DNA from: Selenomonas sp. oral taxon 126
Lineage (GTDB): Bacteria; Bacillota; Negativicutes; Selenomonadales; Selenomonadaceae
Length of the DNA stretch: 58,155 nt
Direction of reading: 5' to 3'
Assembly (NCBI RefSeq): GCF_001683335.1
Contig: NZ_CP016201.1
Location: forward strand, 1,390,662 to 1,448,816
A program made the translations under genes and the position numbers. This document shows, piece by piece, positions 42,271-50,509 of this stretch (position 1 is its first letter; each line of letters begins with the position of its first letter). The notes beneath the pieces were generated by a model. The model saw nothing but the letters and a program-made list of their open reading frames with translations. It searched no databases and was not told the DNA's origin.

Positions 42271-42968
42271 GTGTGTTTTTTGATTTGCAGAACTTTGCCG
42301 AAGGCGCGGATGGCGGTGCTGCTGCCCCTGAGCAGGGTGCAGGAGGCGGGGACGGTCAAGGCGCACCTGCCCCGGCTGCGGGTGCAGCAGGCGGTGCGGA
42401 TGCCGCTGCGGGTGCGGATGGCACAAAGCCGGGCGGCGGTACGATTCTGGGCGGCACGGGTAAGGATGGTGCTGCTGCGGAGGGCGACGGCTCTCCCGCC
42501 GGTGTGCCGGATGTCTATGATTTCAAGGCGGTTGTGCCCGATGGGATGGACTATGATGAGAAGGCGGCGGCTGCGTTCGGTGAGGTGGCGCGAAAGGCGG
42601 GGCTGTCGCAGGAGCAGGCGGGCGCTGTTGCCGCGTATGGGCTGCAGTATATGCAGGAGGGTGTGGATGCGGCGATGCAGGCGGTCTATGAGACGCAGTC
42701 GGCTTGGGCGGATGCTGCGCGCACGGAGCTCGGCGGGCAGTTCGAGGCGACGGTCGCGCGGGCGGCTGCGGCGCGCGATGCGCTCTCTACGAAGGTGCCG
42801 GGGCTCTCGGCGATGCTGAATGAGACGGGGGCGGGCAATCGCGTCGAGATGATCCGTTTGATGGCGGCTGTGGGTGAGCTGATCGGGGAGGATGGCGGTG
42901 TGCGCGGCGGCGCTGCTCCCGCAGAGAAGTCGATTTATCCGAATACGGATTTCAGCAGGTATAACTAA
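42267..42968 (+). CDS. Capsid scaffolding protein
   Basis: A 233-residue protein with a low-complexity Gly/Ala-rich N-terminal third, then VYDFKAVVPDGMDYDEKAAA and GLSQEQAGAVAAYGLQY, the pattern of T7-like and BPP-1-like scaffold proteins. The C-terminus is YPNTDFSRYN. It lies directly before the capsid gene, the usual scaffold position, and overlaps the upstream gene by four bases. Confidence 0.78.
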   Translation: MSVFFDLQNFAEGADGGAAAPEQGAGGGDGQGAPAPAAGAAGGADAAAGADGTKPGGGTILGGTGKDGAAAEGDGSPAGVPDVYDFKAVVPDGMDYDEKAAAAFGEVARKAGLSQEQAGAVAAYGLQYMQEGVDAAMQAVYETQSAWADAARTELGGQFEATVARAAAARDALSTKVPGLSAMLNETGAGNRVEMIRLMAAVGELIGEDGGVRGGAAPAEKSIYPNTDFSRYN

Positions 42969-42982
42969 GGAGGTAGTAGGCT

Positions 42983-44008
42983 ATGGCAACGCTTGGTACG
43001 CAGGCGCTGACGCTTTCGGATCTCAGGAAGCGTCTGGCGCCGGATGGGAGTGTGGATTTTATTATCGAGGCGCTTTTGAATGCGAATCCCATCATGGATG
43101 ATGTTACGTGGAAGATGGGCAATCTGCCGACGGGGAACCGCACGACGGTGCGCACGTCGATGCCGAAGCCCTCGGTGCGCCGCATCAATCGCGGTGTGCC
43201 CCGGCACAAGTCGACGACGAAGCAGGTGCAGGATACGTGTATTATTCTCGAGGATCGTTCCTGTGTGGATATCGAGGAGATTGCGCTGGCGCCGAACGGG
43301 GAGCAGTTCCGCCGCAGCGAGGACGCCGCATTCGTCGGCGGGTTCTCGGATGCGATTGCGGCGAATATTTTTTACGGCAACGCAGACGATGATCTGGATA
43401 CGTTCAACGGGCTGTCGATGCGCTATGATGTGGCGGGCGGTGTGAAGAATACGCCTGGCTATCAGGTGATCGCGGGGATGACGGCGAATGCGGGGGCGAA
43501 GAATACGTCGGCGTTCCTTGTCGGCTGGGGGACGCATGCGACGAGCGGGATTTATCCGAAGAATTCGAAGGCGGGTCTGAAGCAGCGCGATCTTGGGGAG
43601 CAGACGGTGCAGGATAAGGACGGCAATGAGTATCAGGCGCTGACGACTCTCTTTACGTGGAAGGCGGGGCTCTCGGTCGGGGATATCCGCGCGAATGCGC
43701 TGGTGCGTAATGTCGATGTGGCGAAGATCACGGGGAAGATGTCGGCGGCGGATAAGCTGGCGCTGATTGAGAAGTTCGTTGTGGCGAAGAACCGTATCCG
43801 GGCACTCAAGTCCCGCGATAAGCGCGTGGTGATGTATGTGTCGGAGTCGCTCTACAACTGGTTTGAGATTTATCTGCTGGATAAGACGAATGTGCATGTG
43901 ACGCGTCAGGAGCTGGCAGCGGATGTGCCGCGCCTGTATTTCGGCGGGATTGAGATCAAGATGTGTGACGCGATCTCCGATGAGGAGTCGGCGGTGCCGA
44001 TGGTGTGA
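42983..44008 (+). CDS. Major capsid protein
   Basis: A 341-residue protein. It begins with TQALTLSDLRKRL, has a long N-arm with NANPIMDDVTWKMGNLPTGN, and then core beta/alpha blocks (CIILEDRSCVDIEEIAL; KSRDKRVVMYVSESLYNWF). This pattern is that of the major capsid protein group found with Bbp16/Bbp19 homologs. GGAGG is 7-8 bases upstream. HK97-type fold is assumed from the family. No N-terminal prohead-protease cleavage site is obvious. Confidence 0.85.
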   Translation: MATLGTQALTLSDLRKRLAPDGSVDFIIEALLNANPIMDDVTWKMGNLPTGNRTTVRTSMPKPSVRRINRGVPRHKSTTKQVQDTCIILEDRSCVDIEEIALAPNGEQFRRSEDAAFVGGFSDAIAANIFYGNADDDLDTFNGLSMRYDVAGGVKNTPGYQVIAGMTANAGAKNTSAFLVGWGTHATSGIYPKNSKAGLKQRDLGEQTVQDKDGNEYQALTTLFTWKAGLSVGDIRANALVRNVDVAKITGKMSAADKLALIEKFVVAKNRIRALKSRDKRVVMYVSESLYNWFEIYLLDKTNVHVTRQELAADVPRLYFGGIEIKMCDAISDEESAVPMV

Positions 44009-44025
44009 CGGAAGGAGGAAGTACG

Positions 44026-44370
44026 ATGGCGATTTTGGACGGAGAGAATCTGTTTTACGATAAGAAGCCGCTCTCTGCGGGGGAGCTGGTGTCGGATGTA
44101 CTGCAGGTGGGTCCCGGGGATGCGGGGGATCCTTTGGTTCTGGTGCTGCGCGTGAAGGATGCGGGTACGGGGACGTTCAAGTCGGTGTTGGAGACGGCGG
44201 CGACGGCGGATTTTGCGTCGCCGAAATCGCTCGCTGCGTATGAGCAGGTGCCTCTCTCGGTGCATCTCCCGCGCGGGAATCTGGGCTATCTGCGTATCAG
44301 GGGGACGAGTACGTTCTCCAAGGGGTCGGTGACGGCGGGGCTTGTGCTGGATGATGATGTAGATCGCTAG
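44026..44370 (+). CDS. Bbp16-like capsid cement protein
   Basis: A 114-residue beta-rich protein. It matches the Bbp16 cement pattern: an N-terminal LSAGELVSDVLQVG segment, a strand LVLVLRVKDAG, TFKSVLETAATADFASPK, and the ending LGYLRIRGTSTF with GLVLDDDV. Cement proteins bind the outside of the capsid and stabilise it. It directly follows the capsid gene as in BPP-1. The start is set by GGAGGAAG. Confidence 0.82.
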   Translation: MAILDGENLFYDKKPLSAGELVSDVLQVGPGDAGDPLVLVLRVKDAGTGTFKSVLETAATADFASPKSLAAYEQVPLSVHLPRGNLGYLRIRGTSTFSKGSVTAGLVLDDDVDR

Positions 44371-44402
44371 AGGCAGGATGGCGGCGGGGTGAGGTGTGCG
44401 CG

Positions 44403-44999
44403 ATGAATGTGACGGAGATTTGTAATCTGGCGCTGTCGTATATCGGCAAGGGCAGGATCAACAGTCTGGACGATGCATCGGAGGAGGCGAAGAAGTGCCG
44501 GGTGCACTATGATCATGACCGCCGCCGTCTGCTGATGATGTTCCCGTGGGGGTTCGCCAAACGGACGGAGAAGCTGGCTCTTTTGGAGGCGTCTGTGCCG
44601 GGCTGGCGCTATGTGTATGCGTTTCCCGCCGGCTGTCTCTGGGTGCGCTATGTGTTCGATGCCCCGCATGCCCGTGAGAAGGCGGCGGATCGGCAGGAGT
44701 TCGAGGCGGTGCTGTTCGGCGCTGCGATGCGCGCGGTGGCGACGGATGTGCCGCTTGCCTATGCGCAGTTTGTGGCGGATGTGCGCGATACGGATTTTTT
44801 CTCTGCGCTTTTTGTGGAGGCGCTGTCGCATTTGCTCGCCGCTTCGATTGCGATGGGGGTGACGGGCAGTGCTTCTTTGGCAGAGCAGCAGCTGCGGCTT
44901 TGCTCTGCGGCGGTGGAGCAGGCGCGCTGTTTGGCGGCGCTCGAGGAGGAGTCTGATATGCGTTATCCGCGTAAGTATCAGGATGCGCGGTTTTCCTAG
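44403..44999 (+). CDS. Tail tubular protein A (gp11-like)
   Basis: A 198-residue protein starting NVTEICNLALSYIGKGRI, followed by CRVHYDHDRRRLLMMFPWGFAKR, the two blocks that define T7 gp11-type gatekeeper proteins. It attaches beneath the connector and begins the short tail. ATG 44403 is favoured by GGTGAGGTG upstream over the GTG nine bases earlier. Length is typical. Confidence 0.88.
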   Translation: MNVTEICNLALSYIGKGRINSLDDASEEAKKCRVHYDHDRRRLLMMFPWGFAKRTEKLALLEASVPGWRYVYAFPAGCLWVRYVFDAPHAREKAADRQEFEAVLFGAAMRAVATDVPLAYAQFVADVRDTDFFSALFVEALSHLLAASIAMGVTGSASLAEQQLRLCSAAVEQARCLAALEEESDMRYPRKYQDARFS

Positions 45000-45011
45000 G
45001 AGGTGGCTGTG

Positions 45012-47288
45012 ATGGCGGGAGAGGTTCCGTTCTATGCAATCCAACCTGCGTTTACGGCGGGGGAGGTGTCGGAGGAGGTTGCCTCGCGGGTGGATCTGGA
45101 TAAGTATCAGCTGGCGCTTCTCCTGGCTGAGAATGCGATTATCCGTCCGTATGGGCCGGTGTATAAGCGCCCGGGGTCGCTCTGCTGCGGGCAGGTGCAC
45201 GCGGGCGGGGATGTGCTGCTCTATCGCTTTGAGTATGATGTGGCGCTTGCCTATCTCTTGGAGATTGGTGAGCGCTATGTTCGTATTTGGAAGGATGGTG
45301 CGCTGCTCTGCCGTGCCGGGGTGCCGATTGTGCTTTCGACGCCGTACGCGGCGGCGGATTTGCATCGGCTGCGGTTTGTGCAGTCGGTGGATGTGCTCTA
45401 TATCTGTTCGGGTGTTTTTCCTGTGATGCAGCTGGCGCGGTTCTCGGAGGCCGATTGGCGGTTTTCGGAGGTGCTCTGGTCGTATCCGCCGTTCGGTGAT
45501 GTGAATCCCGATGAGGAGGCGACGATTTCTCCGTCGGCTGCTGTGGGGGATGTGACGCTGACGGCGGCGCGCGATGTGTTTTCGTCTGCGGATGTGGGCG
45601 ATCTGATGAAGTTTTCGCAGTATGTGAATGGCGATACGGTGACGATGGAGGCGGAGGGGTCTGAGGAAAGCCGCCCGGTGGCGGTGGGCAAGACGTGGAA
45701 GGTGATTACGCATGGGTCGTGGTCGGGCAAGGTGACGGTGCAGCATTCGGCGGATGATGGGGCGTCGTGGGTGGATCTCAGGACGTATTCGGGGCGGGAT
45801 GACTATAATCCGACGGAGAGCGGCGATGTGGATGCGTACAGTCTGCTGCGGATTCGTGCGGGAATCACGAAGGGAAGGTGCTATGTGAGTCTTTCGTCGT
45901 TCCCGTACCGGCACGAGGGCTATGTGCGCCTGACGGGGGTAACGGATGCGCGGCATGCGTCCGCCCATGTGGTGCGGCGGCTCGGGGGGACGGAGGCGAC
46001 GGCGGATTGGTTCCGGGGGGCGTGGAGTGCGGTGAACGGTTATCCGCGCTGTGCGGCGTTCTTTCAGGATCGGCTCTGTTTCGGCGGCAATGCCCGCTAT
46101 CCGCAGCGGCTCTGGATGAGCAGGAGCGGGGATTATACGGATTTTTCGGTGGATAAGGAGCAGGGTACGGTGACGGATGACAGTGCGGTGTCGGTGGATC
46201 TGCTGTCTCGTCAGGCGTATTCGATTTCCCATATGGATGTGGGCAATGATTTGCTGGTGTTTACGGATGGGAATACGTGGTCGATCTCAGGGTCTGAGAC
46301 GGTGAAGCCGTCGAATGTGACGCCGAAGAATCAGGAGGGCTATGGGGCGAGTGATGTGCCGCCGCTGCGCGTGGGCAATCGGGTGGTGTATGTGCAGCGG
46401 CGCGGTGCGATGATCCGCGATACGGGCTATTCGTATGAGAGTGACGGCTATGTGGGGGCGGATTTGACGCTGCTGGCGAAGGATTTGCTGCGCGGGCATA
46501 GGGTGGTGAGTGCCGCCTATGCGCAGGAGCCGGATTCTCTGCTGTATTTTGTCCGTGAGGATGGGGTGCTGCTGTGTCTGACGTATGTGCAGGAGCAGAA
46601 GGTGTTTGCTTGGAGTCATTTTGTGACGCATGGCAAGTATCGGGCGGTCTGTGCGGTGAATGAGGCGGAGCGCGATGTGGTGTATGTGGTGGTGGAACGC
46701 AGGCTTGGCGGCGCTACGGTGCTGCTGCTCGAACGCTTTGCCCCGATGCCGGTGTCTGCCTCCCAGCAGGATTATGTGATGGCGGATGCGGCGTTTGTGG
46801 AGTGCCGCGATGTGCCATCGAGGCGCATTCCGGGGGCGGATGTGCTGGCGGGTGAGGAGGTGGTGGTTCTCGCGGACGGGTATTTCCATGAGCGGATGAA
46901 GCTGTCGGAGGATTCGGTGCTGCCCGCGCCTGCGCGCTGTGTGATGGTGGGGCTGCCGTATGTGATGCGCCTCACGCAACCGAATTTCGATGCGGGGATG
47001 ACGCCCGCGGGGTCGCTGCAGGGGCGCAGGAAGCTGATCTCAACGGCGATTCTGCGGCTGGTGCGTTCGTTCGGCGGGGCGGTGGGTTCGCTCCCGGATT
47101 TGATGAATGCGATTGTGTATGATGATGAGCGGATGGAGTTGGGCGAGGATGTGCTCTATTCGGGGGATATATCTGTAACGCTGTCTGCCGGCGGTTGGGA
47201 TACACAGGGGCGTGTCTATATCAATCATGATGTGCCGTATCCGTTTTCTCTGTCGGCGCTGATCAGGGAGGTGTCGTTCGGTGGGTAG
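45012..47288 (+). CDS. Tail tubular protein B / nozzle protein (gp12-like)
   Basis: A 758-residue beta-rich tail nozzle protein. The N-terminal pattern FTAGEVSEEVASRVDLDKY, followed by NAIIRPYGPVYKRPGS, is characteristic of podovirus gp12-type proteins, as are the DRLCFGGNARYPQRLWMS and SGDYTDFS blocks near residue 360. It completes the tail tube below gp11. AGGAGGTG precedes ATG 45012; GTG 45003 is less well spaced. Confidence 0.88.
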   Translation: MAGEVPFYAIQPAFTAGEVSEEVASRVDLDKYQLALLLAENAIIRPYGPVYKRPGSLCCGQVHAGGDVLLYRFEYDVALAYLLEIGERYVRIWKDGALLCRAGVPIVLSTPYAAADLHRLRFVQSVDVLYICSGVFPVMQLARFSEADWRFSEVLWSYPPFGDVNPDEEATISPSAAVGDVTLTAARDVFSSADVGDLMKFSQYVNGDTVTMEAEGSEESRPVAVGKTWKVITHGSWSGKVTVQHSADDGASWVDLRTYSGRDDYNPTESGDVDAYSLLRIRAGITKGRCYVSLSSFPYRHEGYVRLTGVTDARHASAHVVRRLGGTEATADWFRGAWSAVNGYPRCAAFFQDRLCFGGNARYPQRLWMSRSGDYTDFSVDKEQGTVTDDSAVSVDLLSRQAYSISHMDVGNDLLVFTDGNTWSISGSETVKPSNVTPKNQEGYGASDVPPLRVGNRVVYVQRRGAMIRDTGYSYESDGYVGADLTLLAKDLLRGHRVVSAAYAQEPDSLLYFVREDGVLLCLTYVQEQKVFAWSHFVTHGKYRAVCAVNEAERDVVYVVVERRLGGATVLLLERFAPMPVSASQQDYVMADAAFVECRDVPSRRIPGADVLAGEEVVVLADGYFHERMKLSEDSVLPAPARCVMVGLPYVMRLTQPNFDAGMTPAGSLQGRRKLISTAILRLVRSFGGAVGSLPDLMNAIVYDDERMELGEDVLYSGDISVTLSAGGWDTQGRVYINHDVPYPFSLSALIREVSFGG

Positions 47289-47766
47289 GTATGAGATTAA
47301 GAAGATTACGAAGCAGAAGCGCAAGGAGCAGTTGGTGATGACGCTGCTGCGTGAGCTGCGTGCGCCGGATTTGCGGGAGCTGGCGGCTGCGGTGCATCTG
47401 TCGGGGTCGGTGGAGCGTGAGGTGTATGATTCGGTGTTTCTCTCGGAGGAGTGTTTTGCCGCCTATGACCGCACGGGGCTGGTGGCGATCTGGGGGCACC
47501 GCGCTGTGGCGGGGACGCCGGGGCGCCTGATCTGGTGTCTCGGGACGGAGCGCGTGGCAAGGAATCGCTATGCGTTTGCCCTGGAGTCGAGGCGGATTCT
47601 CTCGGACTGGGCGAACAGGTTCGGTGTGCTCTATAACGCTGTCGGTGCGTTCAATGTGGATGCGCTCCGCTGGCTGAAGTTCTGCGGGGCGGTGTTTCAC
47701 CGTGAGATTATGGTCGGCAGTGAGCGCTTTGTTCCATTTACGATTGAGGGAGAGGGGAGGCGGTAG
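47281..47766 (+). CDS. gp13-like internal virion / assembly protein
   Basis: A 161-residue protein of the phage Gp13/DUF2833 type with a GNAT-like pattern: GRYEIKKITKQ, LVAIWGHRAVAGTPGRLIWCLGT and FGVLYNAVGAFNVDALRWLKFCG. In T7, gp13 is needed for correct virion assembly. The GTG start overlaps the nozzle gene by 8 bases. Acetyltransferase activity is not implied by this fold alone. Confidence 0.78.
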   Translation: MGRYEIKKITKQKRKEQLVMTLLRELRAPDLRELAAAVHLSGSVEREVYDSVFLSEECFAAYDRTGLVAIWGHRAVAGTPGRLIWCLGTERVARNRYAFALESRRILSDWANRFGVLYNAVGAFNVDALRWLKFCGAVFHREIMVGSERFVPFTIEGEGRR

Positions 47767-47767
47767 T

Positions 47768-48451
47768 ATGTGCGGATGGGTGGCAGGTCTGACGGCGCTC
47801 GGCGGGCTGTTTCAGTATCGGCAGCAGCAGGCGCAGGCAAGTGCACAGGCGTCGATGTACCGTGCGCAGGCGGATGCGGCGGCGCAGAATGCGCGCATCG
47901 AAAACCGCAGGCAGGAGCAGATTGCGGATAATTATGCACAGCAGCAGGAGGCGCTGCGCGCGCGCCGCCGTCTTGCCGCAGGGGCGCTGCGCGCGGAGAC
48001 GGGTGCGGCGGGGCTGAATTTCGCGGGGTCTGCGATGGATATTCTCTCCTCGGGTGATGATGCGTACCGGCAGGATGCGATGAATCTGCTGATGAATCAG
48101 AGAAATGATAATTATGCCTCTCGTGTATCGGAGAGCAATTATGTGAATGAGGCGAATCGGGCAAATGCGGCGGCGGCCAATGTGCGCCGTTCGGCGCGCC
48201 TCGGGGGGCTTGCGACGATTCTCGGGACGGCGGCGTCGGTGTATGGGGCGGCGCAGCCGTGGAAGAATGCGGGGAGCGCAAGGTCTCCGATGCAGGTTGG
48301 TGTGCCCCCACGAGATATGGGCTATGGGACGTCGGCGTTCTACAATTCAAGGTCGGGTTATTCGTTCGGGACGGATTATTTTGCCCGCAATCCGTCGTTT
48401 GCTTCGTTCGGGAAGGGGCTCTCGAATTACGATCCGCGCAGGAGGTGGTAA
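47768..48451 (+). CDS. Internal virion protein B-like (gp14-like)
   Basis: A 227-residue protein. A short N-terminal hydrophobic part (GWVAGLTALGGLFQYRQQQ) leads into a long Ala/Gln/Arg-rich helix, then a Gly/Ala hydrophobic patch near residues 140-160. This composition and the position between gp13-like and the large internal protein match T7 gp14-type ejection proteins. The C-terminus is Ser/Phe/Gly-rich. Homology at residue level is weak. Confidence 0.7.
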   Translation: MCGWVAGLTALGGLFQYRQQQAQASAQASMYRAQADAAAQNARIENRRQEQIADNYAQQQEALRARRRLAAGALRAETGAAGLNFAGSAMDILSSGDDAYRQDAMNLLMNQRNDNYASRVSESNYVNEANRANAAAANVRRSARLGGLATILGTAASVYGAAQPWKNAGSARSPMQVGVPPRDMGYGTSAFYNSRSGYSFGTDYFARNPSFASFGKGLSNYDPRRRW

Positions 48452-48454
48452 GGG

Positions 48455-50509
48455 ATGAGGTTCACAAGCTATCAGCCGGCTGTGGATCCGCAGGTGATGC
48501 GTCCGCCCGCTGTGCGTGCCCCGGGGGATGTGTATGCCTACGGTACGGGCGGTGAGGGGTACGCGAAGATGGCGGCGGCGCTCGGGCAGGTGAATAAGGT
48601 GGCGGCGCAGCGTCAGGATGATCTGGATGCCGCCGATGTGATGCAGGCGCGCAATGAGATGATGACGCGCCTGACGGAGCAGCTTTACGGCGAGAACGGG
48701 CTCTTTACGACGGGGGTGGGTGAGAATGCGAAGGGGCTGATGCAGCGGACGACGGCGGCGATCAATGAGACGTTTGCGGATGTGGGCAAAAAGTACAATG
48801 CGCGTGTGCAATTTGCGCTGAAGGGCAATCTGAATGAGAATATGGCGAATTTCCAGCGGATTGCGGCGTCGAAGGAGATGGCGGAGCAGAAGGCGCTCGC
48901 GAAGGAGACGCTTGCGGCAAATCTCTCGGGCAATGCGCAGCAGGCGGCGCTGACGTGGCAGGTAAACGGTGCGCCGACGATGTATGTGAAAAGCGGTGAG
49001 CGGCTTCTGATGGCGCAGGCGCAAAGGGAGGGCTGGTCGGGGGAAATGCTTGCCTCGGAGCGTCAGAAGATGGTGACGGATGTGGCGGCGGCGGCCGCAG
49101 GGGCGGCGATCGAGAATGAGGACTATGAACGTGCGGATGAGATTCTGTATTGGATGCGCAATGATATGGATGCCTCTGTCTACTATAAGCTCGCGCGTGA
49201 GGGGAAGAAGAAGCGGGATGTGAGGGAGATGGATGCGGATGTGTCGCGGATTCTTTCGCTGCCTGATGTCTGGGACGGGCAGCATTTTAATCAGGCGCAG
49301 GCGCGGGCGTATGTGGATGAGGTGTATGGAAAGGGTGCGGTGCGTCCGGCGGCGGGGATTTCTCCGCAGGATGTGGCGCGCGGTTTTGCGCCGATTCTCG
49401 GGCAGGAGATGGTGAATAAGCGCGACGGCTGTGTGGAGGCGGCGCTAAAGGGGGCGCAGGGGCTTTGTCCGTTCTATGCCCGTGAGCAGGAGAAGGGGGT
49501 GGTCTATGTGCCGACGCTGCTGCGCGATGCACGCGCGGATGACTCTGTGGTGGTAGAGGAGTATGCTCCGGGGATGGAGGTTCCCGCCGGTGCTGCGATT
49601 ATCTATGCTCCGCCGGGGGCGGATATGTCGGATGCGGAGAATGCGTATCATGTGCTGGTCTCTGACGGCAGAGGCGGCGTATTCGGCAATTCTTCGAGTG
49701 CTGCGGACTATGTGGATGAGAACGGCAATCTTGTGCGCGGGAATGGGCTGGTGACGCATGGGGAGTCGGTGGAGATCGGCGATGATCTGGTGCCCGCGCT
49801 GGTGATCCGCCCGAAGGAGACGGCTCCTGTGTCTGCCTATGATCCCGAACGGCGCGATGCGCTGCTGCGTCTGGTGGAGGCGCACGGAAATGATCTCGAG
49901 CGTTCGTATCAGGAGGAGCGCAAGGGATTTCTGGATCGGGTTTTGCGCGCGGCGCAGGAGGCGGGGAGCTACGGGGATGCAATCGCGATGCTGTACGCGC
50001 AGGATCTGGATATGAAGGAACGCAATGCGCTGGAAAGCACCATTGCCGGCTACTATCACGTAACGAATGGAAAAGGGAGCGGCGGCGGCAGCGGCAGAAG
50101 TAGCGGCGGAAGTAGCGGCCTAGGGAGCGGCGGCAGAGGCAGAAGTAGCGGCCTGACCGAAAAAGAGGCGCGCGCGGCTTACAACAAGCTGCAGGTGCTC
50201 TCGATCCGCCTGTCCAATGGCGAGGATGTCAAGCCGGAAGCGTTTGTTGCCGCGCGGGATGCGGGCAATCTCATCGACGACTACGAGCTGCTGAACGAGG
50301 AAGCGCTGCAGGAGCTGCGGTCGCTCTACAACGATCAGGATTTCATGTCAAACCTCACGGATAATATCGAGCGGCGTGGTGTTGCAGGCACATATAAAGA
50401 CCTTGTGATGAAAGGCGCTGATCCCATCATTGCGGCAGTTCTGGTGACGAAGACCGACAATTACTATTTGCGGGATGAGTTCCGAGGAGAAAAAGACAAT
50501 GGCACTTGA
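48455..50509 (+). CDS. Internal virion protein with embedded Cys-His hydrolase-like domain
   Basis: A 684-residue ejection protein (gp15-like position). Residues 1-310 are mostly helical. Residues about 310-420 look like an NlpC/P60- or CHAP-type peptidoglycan hydrolase: DGCVEAAL (Cys near 325), an EVPAGAAIIYAPPG loop, and the strand AYHVLVSDGRGG (His near 398). Residues about 543-570 are a Gly/Ser/Arg linker (GSGGGSGRSSGG). Wall digestion during DNA entry is the likely use. The hydrolase class is inferred from spacing. It overlaps the giant gene by 11 bases. Confidence 0.72.
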   Translation: MRFTSYQPAVDPQVMRPPAVRAPGDVYAYGTGGEGYAKMAAALGQVNKVAAQRQDDLDAADVMQARNEMMTRLTEQLYGENGLFTTGVGENAKGLMQRTTAAINETFADVGKKYNARVQFALKGNLNENMANFQRIAASKEMAEQKALAKETLAANLSGNAQQAALTWQVNGAPTMYVKSGERLLMAQAQREGWSGEMLASERQKMVTDVAAAAAGAAIENEDYERADEILYWMRNDMDASVYYKLAREGKKKRDVREMDADVSRILSLPDVWDGQHFNQAQARAYVDEVYGKGAVRPAAGISPQDVARGFAPILGQEMVNKRDGCVEAALKGAQGLCPFYAREQEKGVVYVPTLLRDARADDSVVVEEYAPGMEVPAGAAIIYAPPGADMSDAENAYHVLVSDGRGGVFGNSSSAADYVDENGNLVRGNGLVTHGESVEIGDDLVPALVIRPKETAPVSAYDPERRDALLRLVEAHGNDLERSYQEERKGFLDRVLRAAQEAGSYGDAIAMLYAQDLDMKERNALESTIAGYYHVTNGKGSGGGSGRSSGGSSGLGSGGRGRSSGLTEKEARAAYNKLQVLSIRLSNGEDVKPEAFVAARDAGNLIDDYELLNEEALQELRSLYNDQDFMSNLTDNIERRGVAGTYKDLVMKGADPIIAAVLVTKTDNYYLRDEFRGEKDNGT

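Noticed and set aside
40150..50509. Diversity-generating retroelement, expected by analogy with BPP-1
   Set aside because: No reverse transcriptase, template repeat or variable repeat is visible. If one exists it would be with the tail fibre genes beyond the window.
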